Shown: positions 35,968 to 45,417 of the stretch, piece after piece | How the letters are laid out: each line of letters starts with the position of its first letter | Numbering within the stretch: the stretch's first letter is position 1 | Origin: Trichocoleus desertorum NBK24 | GTDB taxonomy: Bacteria; Cyanobacteriota; Cyanobacteriia; FACHB-46 | DNA: 64,000 bases | NCBI RefSeq assembly: GCF_030409055.1 | Contig: NZ_CP116619.1 | Location: 3,139,628-3,203,627, forward strand | Direction: 5' to 3' | Made by a program: the position numbers and the translations under genes | The notes under the pieces: model-generated | Databases searched by the model: none | The model's input: only the letters and a program-made list of their open reading frames with translations | What the model was told of the DNA's origin: nothing

Positions 35968-37236
35968 CTAGTCTAGCGGTCGCAAGATAGTGGCTGCATA
36001 GTGGTAAGGAGAGAGATATTGGCTGGCGAGATGTTGCAGTTCCTCCGGCTGGAAGGCTTGGATTCTTTCAGGGTACGTGACGGCAACCTGAGCTTGGGCG
36101 ATCGTGTTGTAGTAGCCGTAGAGTCCTGCTAACTGTCCTGGCGTTTCGGTGGAAAAGGCATAGTCGTTGCAGAGTAAACGCTTACAGCGAGACAGTTCTT
36201 GATCTCGAACTGGGGTGGTTAAAAGTTGGGAGAGGCGATCGCAAATAATCGCTTCTACTCGCTCTAAATTTTCTTCCTCTAACCAAACGTTAATCGTGAA
36301 TAAGCTAGACTCCCGTTGCAGCGAAAAACCACTTTGAATGGCTTGCACCAAATTGCGTTCCTCTCTTAACTCCCGCACCAAGCGCGAAGAACGACCATCC
36401 GCCAATAAAACCGACAGTAAATCCAGGCCATAGGCATGTTGCAGTTGGTCTACGCCGGGGCCAATCCAAGCCATCATCAGGCGGCTTTGCTCTAGGCGGG
36501 GTAAGCCTAATTCTTGGCGGCGAATCCCCACAATTGGCGGTTCTGCTTCAATTTCACCAATCGGGCATTCGGTGCGATCGCTAAATTTACCAAAGGCTTG
36601 ATTGACAAGTTCCTCAGCGGCGTTTGCGTCTATTCCTCCCACGATCGCCACAGTCATTTTTTCGGGTTGGTAGTGGTTGTGGTGAAAGCGACGCATCTCT
36701 TCCGGTGACTGTTGCAGCAGGTGTGCTTCAGTCCCCAAAACTGACCGACCGTAGGGGTGGCATTGATATACGCTTTCCATCAGTGCTTGGAAGCCAATCC
36801 AGTCGGGGTCGTCGTAGGCTTGGCGAATCTCTTCTAGCACCACATCGCGTTCACGAACAAACTCCTCATCGGGAATCGCGGCGTGCAGCACCAATTCTGC
36901 TAGGTGGGGCAGCGTATCGGGTAAATGTTCAGCAGCGGTGGTGATGAAGTAGTGAGCATAATCATGGCTTGTAGCGGCATTACTCACTCCGCCTCGACTT
37001 TCAATTGCATGGTCAAAGTGACCGGGGGCAAGGCGATCGGTGCCCTTAAAAATCATGTGCTCTAGAAAGTGCGCCATCCCAGACCAAGGTTCTGGCTCTG
37101 CGATCGCACCTGCTTGGACCCAGACATCTACGACGGCAACAGGCGTGGCAGCAATTTCTTGGTGAATTACCGTCAACCCATTGTCCAGCTGAAAAACATT
37201 GGCGGGAAAGTTTGAACCGACCAAAAGCTGTGACAA
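35968..37236 (-). CDS. M16 family zinc peptidase, catalytic subunit
   Basis: 422 residues, TTG start at 37236. The inverted zinc motif HFLEHMIFKGT is intact, and the third ligand Glu is in ERDVVLEEIRQAYDDPDW. The substrate-binding RY-like region appears as REERNLVQAIQSGF. It is the first gene of a two-gene operon with the HxxEH-less subunit. Probable targets are signal or transit peptides and other short peptides. Confidence 0.93.
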   Translation of the reverse strand: MSQLLVGSNFPANVFQLDNGLTVIHQEIAATPVAVVDVWVQAGAIAEPEPWSGMAHFLEHMIFKGTDRLAPGHFDHAIESRGGVSNAATSHDYAHYFITTAAEHLPDTLPHLAELVLHAAIPDEEFVRERDVVLEEIRQAYDDPDWIGFQALMESVYQCHPYGRSVLGTEAHLLQQSPEEMRRFHHNHYQPEKMTVAIVGGIDANAAEELVNQAFGKFSDRTECPIGEIEAEPPIVGIRRQELGLPRLEQSRLMMAWIGPGVDQLQHAYGLDLLSVLLADGRSSRLVRELREERNLVQAIQSGFSLQRESSLFTINVWLEEENLERVEAIICDRLSQLLTTPVRDQELSRCKRLLCNDYAFSTETPGQLAGLYGYYNTIAQAQVAVTYPERIQAFQPEELQHLASQYLSPYHYAATILRPLD

Positions 37237-37356
37237 CCTTGCTTACTTAAATCAAACTCGAAGTGAATTCGAATTAGACTATCGTAGCGCTTCATGCTCC
37301 CCAGTTTCGAAAAGCTTGATACAAATTTGATTTGCCCCTATGGCAGCGAGCGCAGC

Positions 37357-37402
37357 AAATAAAAATTCCCCGCCTATAGAGACAAGGGAATTTTTATTAA
37401 AT
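37357..37402 (-). terminator. Terminator downstream of the 6S RNA candidate
   Basis: On the minus strand AATAAAAATTCCC pairs with GGGGAATTTTTATT across a short loop. The stem is A/T-rich at the base, with T tracts on both strands. It ends the purK-6S region before the M16 operon. Confidence 0.7.
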
Positions 37403-37410
37403 ATTTAGTT

Positions 37411-37600
37411 GGGTTCCCCGCAACGCCGTCTTACCTCAGTTTTTGACCTGGAATAAATCCAGGTGGGTACCTTAGCTCTAGTTTTAAGTTTCCGAGTACG
37501 TGCCCGGTCTACTGCCACTAGACGCTTAAATCAGTTCCCGTATTAGCGAAGCATAGATCATAAAACATTATTGGCAGTCACCAACGCCGCAGTAGAACCT
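37411..37600 (-). ncRNA. ssaA: Probable 6S RNA
   Basis: A 190-base gene-free stretch directly downstream of purK, the known position of 6S RNA (ssaA) in several cyanobacteria. The transcript would begin AGGTTCTACTGCGGC and end with GCGGGGAACCC, so GGTTC and GAACC close a terminal stem. A -10-like TAAAAT lies at 37608-37613, seven bases before the proposed first base. Internal stems include CTACTGCC/GGCAGTAG-type pairings around a central unpaired region, as expected for a mimic of an open promoter. It would bind RNA polymerase holoenzyme and modulate growth-phase transcription. The call rests on position, size and stem ends, not on alignment. Confidence 0.6.
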
Positions 37601-37607
37601 GTCCCCT

Positions 37608-37613
37608 ATTTTA
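37608..37613 (-). promoter_or_regulatory. -10 box of the 6S RNA candidate
   Basis: TAAAAT on the minus strand, 7 bases before the proposed start at 37600. It lies about 70 bases inside the purK-to-6S spacer, so the RNA can be made independently of purK. Confidence 0.5.
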
Positions 37614-37679
37614 GCGGTCTTAGACCAGAACGACCAAGTTTTAAAGAAAATGGCTAGAAGCCACGAAATTCAAAGATAC

Positions 37680-38909
37680 CTAGAAGCTCTGACGGTTATA
37701 CCAAATGGATTCAACTTCTTGAGCGATCGCCAAAGCCTGCTCTCTGGGGGCGGTTTGGGCTGATAGCAAAACGGTGACATGACCTAATTTGCGACCCGGC
37801 CGAGACTCAGTTTTGCCATACCAATGCACGCGAGCTTGGGGAATTTTCTCGATTTGCTGACGTTTCTCTAAATAGTCACTGTGGGATTGCTCGTACCCCA
37901 ACAAATTCACCATCACCGCTCCATCACTACTTAAGCCAGGGTTGCCCAAGGCAAGGCCACAGACCGCTCGCAGGTGTTGCTCAAACTGGGAAGTGACGCA
38001 GGCATCCAGGCTGAAGTGACCAGAATTATGGGTGCGGGGGGCAATTTCATTCACCAGAATTCCGCCGTCAGCAGTGAGAAATAGCTCGATGCCAAAGACT
38101 CCGACCGCTTGCAAACTATTGAGCAGAGTACGGGCGATCGCTTCTGCCTCTGCTTGTACGCTCTCAGGAATATCAGCAGGAGCCAGGACACGCCGACAAA
38201 CTTGGCTTTCTTGCTGGGTTTCCACAATTGGATAAACCGCAACTTCCCCGCTGGTACTCCGGGCAGCAATCACCGCTAGTTCGCGCTCGAAGGGCACAAA
38301 AGCTTCTAGTAGGGCGGGAGAGTGGTCTAACTTTTGCCAAATCTCTTCTAGCTCTGCTTGGCTTTGAATAATAAATGTCCCTTGACCGTCGTACCCGTGG
38401 CGACGTGCCTTCAGAACTAGCGGAAACCCTAACTGTTCTAGATCGGTGGAGTTAAGTTGGTTTTCCAACGCCAGAAACTCAGGGGTTGGCAAGCCCAGAT
38501 CGCGCAGATAGGCTCGCTGATGATATTTGTCTAGCAGCGGCACTAAAGTCGTCAGCCGAGGCCGAAAGCGGGTGCCTTGAGCTTCCAATTGCGCCAATGC
38601 CTCTAAGTCAACAAATTCGTTCTCGAAGGTAATCACATCGCAACGAGCCGCTAACTCCTCGGTCGCTTTAGCGTCGGCCACCGCAGCCAGAATGGTATCA
38701 GCCGCGATCGCTACCGCAGGGTCAGTGGCATGGGGGGTTTGAATCACCAACTGCACTCCTAGTTTCTTGGAGGCTCCTGCCATCATCCAAGCGAGTTGGC
38801 CCCCGCCAATGACCCCGACTCGCTGCACTGGCTGAGCTCCTGACTGATCAGCAGACATTGTTTCTAAAACGTTGGAAGATAAAGATTCAGGGGCGGGCGG
38901 TGAAACCAT
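37680..38909 (-). CDS. purK: N5-carboxyaminoimidazole ribonucleotide synthase
   Basis: 409 residues. The ATP-grasp enzyme has the N-terminal VGVIGGGQLAWMM, the ATP-binding LKARRHGYDGQGTFII, and the active-site NEIAPRTHNSGHFSLDAC. It converts AIR, bicarbonate and ATP to N5-CAIR in purine synthesis. An N-terminal extension of about 28 residues precedes the core; a later ATG (MSADQSG) is an alternative start. The downstream spacer holds the probable 6S RNA. Confidence 0.96.
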   Translation of the reverse strand: MVSPPAPESLSSNVLETMSADQSGAQPVQRVGVIGGGQLAWMMAGASKKLGVQLVIQTPHATDPAVAIAADTILAAVADAKATEELAARCDVITFENEFVDLEALAQLEAQGTRFRPRLTTLVPLLDKYHQRAYLRDLGLPTPEFLALENQLNSTDLEQLGFPLVLKARRHGYDGQGTFIIQSQAELEEIWQKLDHSPALLEAFVPFERELAVIAARSTSGEVAVYPIVETQQESQVCRRVLAPADIPESVQAEAEAIARTLLNSLQAVGVFGIELFLTADGGILVNEIAPRTHNSGHFSLDACVTSQFEQHLRAVCGLALGNPGLSSDGAVMVNLLGYEQSHSDYLEKRQQIEKIPQARVHWYGKTESRPGRKLGHVTVLLSAQTAPREQALAIAQEVESIWYNRQSF

Positions 38910-39040
38910 GAGCGTGCCAAATTTTAAGGTAGCGATCCGCTATATTACGCCAAAAGCAGCCACTCTTAGAGTCTAACGACCGTCACTCAATTAAGGACGC
39001 TCAAACAGGCTTCCTCGGTTCTACAACGCCACGATTTCCA

Positions 39041-39901
39041 ATGCCACAAATTCTTATACTCCTCTATAGTCAATTACTCCAAATATTGGTTAAGTTGTTT
39101 GTCAGATTGACGGGTAGAGGTGGCGGAAAATTCGTGCGATTTTTACCAAAAGCCCAGCACCGTTTAGCCAAGAACTACGCTGGGAATTTTCAGTTGCAGG
39201 TAGACACGACTTATCCGATTGAGGCATCGGTTTGGTTGGCAGGAGTTTACGATCTCACCACTACTCGGTTCTTGCAACAGGTATTACGAGAAGATGATAT
39301 TTTTCTCGATATTGGTGCTAACTGTGGTGCGATTACATTAGTTGCTGCTAGCTGTATTGAAACAGGCAAGGTTTACGCTTTTGAACCAGGACCTACCATT
39401 CGATCGCGACTCCAAGCCAATCTAGATTTGAACCCCAGCCTCAAAGATATTGTGCAAGTTGTACCGTTGGGTTTGGGCCAACAGCGATGCCAACTTTCCT
39501 ATTTTGAAGATCAAGCCTATCGAGGCAATGGTGGGTTATGCGATAGCGACCAAGGAACAATCGTAGAAGTGTTGCCGCTTGATGAATGGATGAGCTTAGC
39601 GTCACTGACAAAAATAGATGTGATTAAGCTTGATGTTGAAGGGATGGAGTACGACGTACTTCTGGGCAGCAAAACGGTTTTGACGACTCACTACCCCACC
39701 ATTTATTTTGAAACTTTGCCCGGATTTTTTATCAATAAGCCCTACAGTATTCGTACAATTTATGAGTTTTTGACGAATCTAGGCTATGTCATTGTTGGCC
39801 CTAAAAAACCCTATGCTCCCATTCCCTTAGATGGGCCTTATCCTGCCAATTCAGTTGCCATCCATCCTACCCAAATGCACCGTCTAGGGCGATCGCATTA
39901 G
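39041..39901 (+). CDS. FkbM family methyltransferase
   Basis: 286 residues. The SAM-binding motif is DDIFLDIGANCGAITLVAASC, and the FkbM signature KIDVIKLDVEGMEYDVLLGS follows. The C-terminus has PTIYFETLPGFFIN. Members O-methylate sugars or other hydroxyls in polysaccharide and secondary metabolite pathways. The first 20 residues are hydrophobic. It is divergent from purK. Confidence 0.9.
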   Translation: MPQILILLYSQLLQILVKLFVRLTGRGGGKFVRFLPKAQHRLAKNYAGNFQLQVDTTYPIEASVWLAGVYDLTTTRFLQQVLREDDIFLDIGANCGAITLVAASCIETGKVYAFEPGPTIRSRLQANLDLNPSLKDIVQVVPLGLGQQRCQLSYFEDQAYRGNGGLCDSDQGTIVEVLPLDEWMSLASLTKIDVIKLDVEGMEYDVLLGSKTVLTTHYPTIYFETLPGFFINKPYSIRTIYEFLTNLGYVIVGPKKPYAPIPLDGPYPANSVAIHPTQMHRLGRSH

Positions 39902-40019
39902 GTCAATCACTCAATATTTGTAGGCTACCGTGAGCACTAGCCTCACGCACCGTCTTGATTAAAAAATTGTGTGCATTGAGGTATGTAAATTCATACGTTA
40001 TGGCTGCGCCTAACACATG

Positions 40020-40520
40020 CTACGGGCACCCCAATGAGTCGCGAGTAGCTGTGCCTGTGGTTGGGTTCACACCGCTAGCTTTTTCACACAATTTATTGAC
40101 TTGTGCCTTATCTAGCAGGGCATCACTAAAATCGGCTCCGGTAATATCAGTTTCCGCAAAGGTTGAGCGGAACAAAATTGCATCTGCTAAAACCGCGTCC
40201 TTGAGACTAGCCCGCTTGAAGGTGACTTGATCCATTATGGCGCTGCTCAAATTGGCGTTTTGCAAATTAGTTTCCGTCATCACCGAAGCGCTGAATACCG
40301 CACCCCGCAAGTTGGCATTAGCAAAGTTAGCAGTCGTGAGATTGGTATTGGAAAACTCAGCCACCTGCAAGTTCTGACCAGAAAAATCTCGTCCCCGTAA
40401 CTCTGCATTGCTGTAGGAAGGCGGTGGGGCATATTGGCTGCTGGCGATCGCGGGTGCGGGCAAATGCCAACTCCAAACTAGAAACGCCAATACAAATGCA
40501 GCGAGATACCGAAAGATCAT
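40020..40520 (-). CDS. Exported pentapeptide repeat protein
   Basis: 166 residues. A signal peptide is visible (FRYLAAFVLAFLVWSWHLPAPAIA). About twelve A(D/N)LxX-type repeats run from residue 40 to 140 (LRGRDFSGQNLQVAEFSNTN and similar), forming a right-handed quadrilateral helix. A Cys pair lies in the C-terminal tail (KLCEKASG and DSLGCP). Such lumenal or periplasmic pentapeptide proteins are common in cyanobacteria; function is unknown. Confidence 0.9.
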   Translation of the reverse strand: MIFRYLAAFVLAFLVWSWHLPAPAIASSQYAPPPSYSNAELRGRDFSGQNLQVAEFSNTNLTTANFANANLRGAVFSASVMTETNLQNANLSSAIMDQVTFKRASLKDAVLADAILFRSTFAETDITGADFSDALLDKAQVNKLCEKASGVNPTTGTATRDSLGCP

Positions 40521-40586
40521 AAAAATTTCGAGGTCACATCAATGTCAAACCTATAGTTAGTAGAGTAGTCGCATTCAGGCGAGTTT

Positions 40587-40934
40587 ATGCCCCAATTTCT
40601 CTTAACTTGGTTGGTGACAGCCTTAGCGCTGCTGGTCACGGCTTATTTTGTCCCCGGTTTTGTGCTGACAGGGTTTGTAGCAGCAGCGATCGCGGCAGTG
40701 GTTCTAGGCTTAGTCAATGCTGTGGTGCGACCGATTTTGCTGTTCTTCACCTTGCCGTTGACGATTTTGACGCTGGGGTTGTTTTTGTTTGTGGTCAACG
40801 CCCTTTCCATTTGGATTGTGGCCGCTCTCACTCCCGGTTTTGACATCACTGGCTTTATTCCGGCGCTGCTCGGTTCTGTTGTGCTGACGATCGCCACGAC
40901 CGTCTTAGGTTGGTTTGCTAGGGCGATCGATTAG
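40587..40934 (+). CDS. Phage holin family (4-TM) membrane protein
   Basis: 115 residues with four hydrophobic segments: LLTWLVTALALLVTAYFV, FVAAAIAAVVLGLVNAVV, LPLTILTLGLFLFVVNALSI and ALLGSVVLTIATTVLGWF. The VNAVVRPILLFFTLPLTILT stretch defines this family, which is chromosomal and not truly phage in most bacteria. The last 17 bases overlap the convergent cbiG-cobJ gene. Confidence 0.88.
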   Translation: MPQFLLTWLVTALALLVTAYFVPGFVLTGFVAAAIAAVVLGLVNAVVRPILLFFTLPLTILTLGLFLFVVNALSIWIVAALTPGFDITGFIPALLGSVVLTIATTVLGWFARAID

Positions 40935-42897
40935 GCTCTGGTTCGGGCGTAAACCCTAAGTAGCCACGTGGGGTAATCATCCAGTCGGCATAGGTGCGAG
41001 TGCTGGCATTGCCAATCAAAACTGTGGTCAGCATGTCAACTGGGGCTGCCAACAATTCGCCTAAAGTTGTGAGTGTGATTTGCTCATCTTGGCGGTAGGC
41101 CGATCGCACTAAAGCGACTGGAGTACTGGGTTCTCGGTGCTGCAAGAAAATTTGTTGGGCGATCGCAATCTGCTCAGTCCGGGTTTTAGAGCGCGGATTA
41201 TAGAGAGCGGTGACAAAATCCGCTTGAGCCGCAGCATTTAAGCGCTTTTCAATCACGGGCCAAGGCGTTAATAAATCGCTGAGGCTGATAGCGCAGAAAT
41301 CGTGCATCAAGGGAGTACCCACCCGCGAGGCAGCGGCTTGGAGGGCGGTAATTCCCGGAAAGACTCGCACTGCTGGCGTTTTGCCATCCCAATCTTGGGC
41401 GCGCAGTTCCTCTAGCACTAAACCTGCCATGCCATAAATGCCAGAATCCCCAGACGAAATCACGGCGACGGTTAAGCCCCAGTTCGCCAGTTCGATCGCC
41501 CGCTGTGCCCGTTGGCGTTCCTGGGTAATCGGTAAAGCTTCCACAATCTGTCCTGGACGTAGCAACGGCTTGACGAGATCCACATACAGCGAATAACCAA
41601 TGACCACATCTGCTTGAGCGATCGCGGTTTGGGCCGCAGGGGTAATTTGTTCTAGTTGTCCGGGTCCGGTGCCGACCAGCCACAACTTTCCGCTACGGCC
41701 TGTGTACTCTTGCTCAGCTTGAGCGATCGCGATCGTTACCGCTCCGGGTTGACCTGCTGAGCGAAGAATTTGTTTGTTTACTAGGAGGGGCATCTCTTGT
41801 AAGCGCCCAATTTCTTGCGTTGAGGCAGGCACAAGTCCTGCTCCTACCAATGCGGCAGCTTCGGCCACGCTGGGAGTCCCAACTTCGGCGGCAACTACTT
41901 CTGAGGGTGTCGGCACTGGCACTGATTTGAGTTGCTCGGCGGAAAAGCAACGCAGGGGCCAATGGCGATCGCGACATAGCTCGACCAAACCCACTTCATC
42001 GGCTTTCAGGTCTAGGGTTGCCACTCCAGCGATCGCGGCCTCTGCTAACTGATGCGCTTGGCAAACTTGTTGAATGGCGCTTTCAATCAGTTGGCGAGAG
42101 GTGCCTCGTTCACAGCCAATCCCAACCCATAAAACTTTGGGATGCCACTGAACTTCTGGAATGTCGGAGTTTGTAGGTAATTGTCGCTTTGATGAACTAA
42201 TCCAAACCCTAGCCTTAGGGGTGGTTGTCTGGATTGGAGCTGTAGCAGTCTCTTCCGACTCATGAAATTGAAATGAATGCTCCGAGGGTAGGTGCTGTTG
42301 CCAGAGCGTTGTTCCTGCTGCTTGAATCACTTCTACCGAGTTTTGGCGAGCGATCGCGGCACTCACCCCTGTCCAATCTCCGGTGCCTTTTTGCCAACCA
42401 AAAGGTACGCCCAAAACATCAATTCCAGGTAGTTGTAAACGGTTCGCAGCACCCATTAAGACTGGGGTGGCATTAAGTTGTAGAGCGATCGCTTGGGTGA
42501 GGCGATCGGCTCCTCCCTGATGCCCACTGCATAAACTGATGACGAATTGCCCCGCCTCATCTACTACTACCACGGCTGGATCAGTAGACTTGTGCTGCAA
42601 CAGAGGCGCAATTAAGCGCACGACTGCTCCGGTTGCTAGACAAAACACAAACCCTTGGTACTGCGACCACAACTGAGCAATTTGTTTTTTGAGCGAACCG
42701 GAATAAATTTGGAGACCGAGGTTTTGAGCTTGAGCGAGTTCAGCTAAAGAGTCTGGAATCCAAAGAGCGATGCTGTTGCTTTGGCACAGGGGCGCTAGTT
42801 TTTTGAGGCCAGCGGGAGTTGTGGCGATCGCCGCCAACGGTTGAAAGTCTTGAAACAGTGAAGAACTCAAAATGTTGTTAGTCGTAGTCAAAATCAA
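40918..42897 (-). CDS. cobJ: CbiG-CobJ fusion: cobalt-precorrin 5A hydrolase / precorrin-3B C17-methyltransferase
   Basis: 659 residues. Residues 1-220 are CbiG N-terminal and central domains (LCSGHQGGADRLTQAIALQL), about 245-360 the CbiG C-terminal domain (LWVGIGCERGTSRQLIESAI), and about 395-645 a CobJ/CbiH methyltransferase (KLWLVGTGPGQLEQITPAAQ, VISSGDSGIYGMAGLVLEEL, YNPRSKTRTEQIAIAQQIFL). The fusion couples ring contraction with the following hydrolysis in corrin synthesis. It is known in cyanobacteria. It complements the CbiX gene 9 kb away. Confidence 0.94.
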   Translation of the reverse strand: MILTTTNNILSSSLFQDFQPLAAIATTPAGLKKLAPLCQSNSIALWIPDSLAELAQAQNLGLQIYSGSLKKQIAQLWSQYQGFVFCLATGAVVRLIAPLLQHKSTDPAVVVVDEAGQFVISLCSGHQGGADRLTQAIALQLNATPVLMGAANRLQLPGIDVLGVPFGWQKGTGDWTGVSAAIARQNSVEVIQAAGTTLWQQHLPSEHSFQFHESEETATAPIQTTTPKARVWISSSKRQLPTNSDIPEVQWHPKVLWVGIGCERGTSRQLIESAIQQVCQAHQLAEAAIAGVATLDLKADEVGLVELCRDRHWPLRCFSAEQLKSVPVPTPSEVVAAEVGTPSVAEAAALVGAGLVPASTQEIGRLQEMPLLVNKQILRSAGQPGAVTIAIAQAEQEYTGRSGKLWLVGTGPGQLEQITPAAQTAIAQADVVIGYSLYVDLVKPLLRPGQIVEALPITQERQRAQRAIELANWGLTVAVISSGDSGIYGMAGLVLEELRAQDWDGKTPAVRVFPGITALQAAASRVGTPLMHDFCAISLSDLLTPWPVIEKRLNAAAQADFVTALYNPRSKTRTEQIAIAQQIFLQHREPSTPVALVRSAYRQDEQITLTTLGELLAAPVDMLTTVLIGNASTRTYADWMITPRGYLGFTPEPEPNRSP

Positions 42898-42921
42898 AGG
42901 AATGGCAAAAATTTAGGGGAA

Positions 42922-42952
42922 TAAAAACCGCCCAACAGCAAAGTCAGGCGGT
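42922..42952 (-). terminator. Terminator downstream of ndhB
   Basis: On the minus strand ACCGCC/GGCGGT (42947-42952 and 42927-42932) with a 14-base loop and TTTTTATT following. It separates ndhB from cbiG-cobJ. Confidence 0.82.
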
Positions 42953-43007
42953 GAGTGAAACAAACCAAAGCGCTGTCTAACGCCAAGTTTGCAAGATTCC
43001 AGTCAGG

Positions 43008-44612
43008 TTAAAGACCAGGGTTAGTTTTGGCAACGGGCACCTGACTTGACAAGACAGGTTTGATGTAGCCAGTCACACCTTGGGTGCTGCCAGGAGTATT
43101 AGTAATGGCCGATTGCAAAATTTGAGAATGGGTGACTGAATCATTTGCCAGGGTGAACAGGGGATTGGATAAAATCCCAGCGAGAGAAGTCGCAACCAGA
43201 GACAACACCAAACCTACTTGCAAAGGCCGCATTCCAGGCAAGTTCCAGGTGATAGCGGGGTAGTTCTTGACCACATCCGACATTTCCTGAGGCTCTTTCA
43301 CCACCATCATCCGCACCACGCGAATGTAGTAGTAAATCGAGATCACGGTCGTCACTAAGCCCACCAGGACTAAGCCATAAGCTCCAGAACGCCAACCCGC
43401 CCAGAACAGGTAGAGCTTACCAAAGAAGCCAGCCAGCGGTGGAATGCCGCCTAGGGACAGCAAACAAATGCTCAAGCCTAAGGTGAGTAGCGGATCTTTC
43501 TGGTACAAACCGGAGTATTCGCTGATCTGATCGGTTCCGGTGCGCAGGGAGAACAGAATCACGCAGGTGAAGGCTCCCAAGTTCATAAACAGGTAAACCA
43601 GTAGGTAGAACACCATGCTGGCGTAGCCCGCCTCAGTCCCGGAAACCAAGCCGATCATCACGAAGCCTGCTTGCCCAATTGAGGAGTAGGCGAGCATCCG
43701 TTTCATGCTGGTTTGCGCCAACGCCACAACGTTACCCAAGACCATACTCAGGATGGCGAGGGCAGTGAAGACGAACCTCCACTCGTGGGTCAGCATTGGG
43801 AAAGCCGTCACTAAGAGCCGAATCGCTAGGGCAAAGCCAGCCGCCTTAGAACCGACTGATAAAAAGGCCACCACTGGGGTTGGCGAACCTTCGTAAACGT
43901 CGGGAGTCCACTGGTGGAAGGGCACAGCAGCAATTTTGAAGGCGATCCCCGCGATCGCAAACACTAGAGCAATCACCAAACCAATGGATTGTCCGCTAGC
44001 ATCGGTAACAATGTTGGCGGCGATCGCGCTCAGGCGAGTTTGACCCCCCGATAGCCCATAGAGCAACGACACCCCGTAGAGAAAAATTGCCGAGCTAGAA
44101 GCCCCAATCAGTAGATATTTTAGGGCCGCCTCATTGGAGCGGGGATCGCGCTTCATGTATCCGGTGAGCAGATAAGAAGCGATACTCAGCGTTTCCAAAG
44201 AGACAAAGACCATTACCAGCTCATCTGCGCCGGAGAGGAACATGCCTCCTACCGTCGCGGTGAGCAGAATGGTCATAAATTCTGCTAGCGAGGTGCCAGA
44301 TTGCTCGACGTAGCGGATCGACATCAGGATGGTCACGGCTGCGGACAGCGCAATGATGCCCCGGAAGACTACGCTCAGAGCATCACCATTGAAACCACCC
44401 AGAAAAGAAATTGGATTGGTGATTTCCCATTGAAAATAGAGAGCAACTGTAGCACCGAGCAGCCCCGCGATCGCTAAATAAGGAGTCCAACGGGAAGCAG
44501 CACGTCCGGCAATCAAGTCGCTGATCAGCACCAAGAGTAGCGTCACAATGACGATACTTTCCGGTACGATCGTCCCCGCATTAAGCTGGGCTGCAAGAGT
44601 AGCAAAATCCAT
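43008..44612 (-). CDS. ndhB: NAD(P)H-quinone oxidoreductase subunit 2
   Basis: 534 residues with about fourteen membrane helices, typical of the antiporter-like subunit NdhB of thylakoid NDH-1. Recognisable segments are [40 protein letters not shown] and [20 protein letters not shown], with the conserved Glu and Lys residues of the proton path. It takes part in cyclic electron flow, respiration and CO2 uptake. Single gene with a terminator behind it. Confidence 0.97.
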   Translation of the reverse strand: MDFATLAAQLNAGTIVPESIVIVTLLLVLISDLIAGRAASRWTPYLAIAGLLGATVALYFQWEITNPISFLGGFNGDALSVVFRGIIALSAAVTILMSIRYVEQSGTSLAEFMTILLTATVGGMFLSGADELVMVFVSLETLSIASYLLTGYMKRDPRSNEAALKYLLIGASSSAIFLYGVSLLYGLSGGQTRLSAIAANIVTDASGQSIGLVIALVFAIAGIAFKIAAVPFHQWTPDVYEGSPTPVVAFLSVGSKAAGFALAIRLLVTAFPMLTHEWRFVFTALAILSMVLGNVVALAQTSMKRMLAYSSIGQAGFVMIGLVSGTEAGYASMVFYLLVYLFMNLGAFTCVILFSLRTGTDQISEYSGLYQKDPLLTLGLSICLLSLGGIPPLAGFFGKLYLFWAGWRSGAYGLVLVGLVTTVISIYYYIRVVRMMVVKEPQEMSDVVKNYPAITWNLPGMRPLQVGLVLSLVATSLAGILSNPLFTLANDSVTHSQILQSAITNTPGSTQGVTGYIKPVLSSQVPVAKTNPGL

Positions 44613-45417
44613 AGGGGTTCGACAGACTAAACAGCAGTGACAGATCCCAGTCTATATCCAACCCATTGCGGCTCCATGAGCAGGCGTGAGCTTCTGGATA
44701 CTTTCTGGGCTTCTCGCTTCCCAGTCCCGCGATTGCGTCGGACTCCACGAGCGTTGTTTTACTTCCCCGTGCTGCCCCACCGGAGAAGATGCAATTTTTT
44801 ATCCCTTTGTGCCCTGCAAGGCCGCAACAATTAGGACCTTCAACCAGAATCTTATCGCGCTATCCTGACGCTTACTCTTATTTTGGATCAGTATTTATTC
44901 CTAGAGCAACCCATATCAGCATCGATATCAGCTTAGAGCGATCGCAACCAAATTGTTAATATTTGTTCACAATTCACGCAAAGGTTGAAGTTTTTGCCCT
45001 CGGTCTCACTCCTGGACAAAGGGCAAATCTAGGGCTAGCTTAGCTTTCTAGCTGATCTGCATCCTGGCTCAGCTAACTTCCCCACTCCACTGCAACGGTT
45101 CGCGGTTCAGAGAGATGAACACAAAAATTTTTGTCAAAACTGAGGATTCCACCCATATTGGTTATAAGTAGAGATCAAGGCATGTTGAATGTCACCTCCA
45201 CTTACAGCCCTCTTGAAGTCCTCTGTTAGAGAGTCTTTTTTCAGGGAGTCCTCTTTTAGGATGAAGCGATCGCGATGCAGTTACGTTAATTTGTCTAGCT
45301 AGTCTTCCAGTTTTTGCCACCCGTTTTTTGCTACCTAGTCCTAGCATCCTAGTCAAAACCTTTCATGTCTAAGACTATTTAGCTTCGCTACCACTTTGCC
45401 TGAAGTTAAACGATCCC
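44613..45417. other. 805-base intergenic region between divergent ndhB and topA
   Basis: Both neighbours read outward, so promoters for ndhB and topA should lie here. The open frames inside are short and have no protein-like pattern. A loose direct repeat AGTCCTCT(G)TTAG occurs at about 45217-45260. I see no tRNA or riboswitch consensus. The size suggests a long 5' untranslated region or an unrecognised small RNA. Confidence 0.5.

Noticed and set aside
44637-44868. Short plus-strand frames upstream of topA
   Set aside because: Two overlapping frames in the ndhB-topA gap with no protein character.
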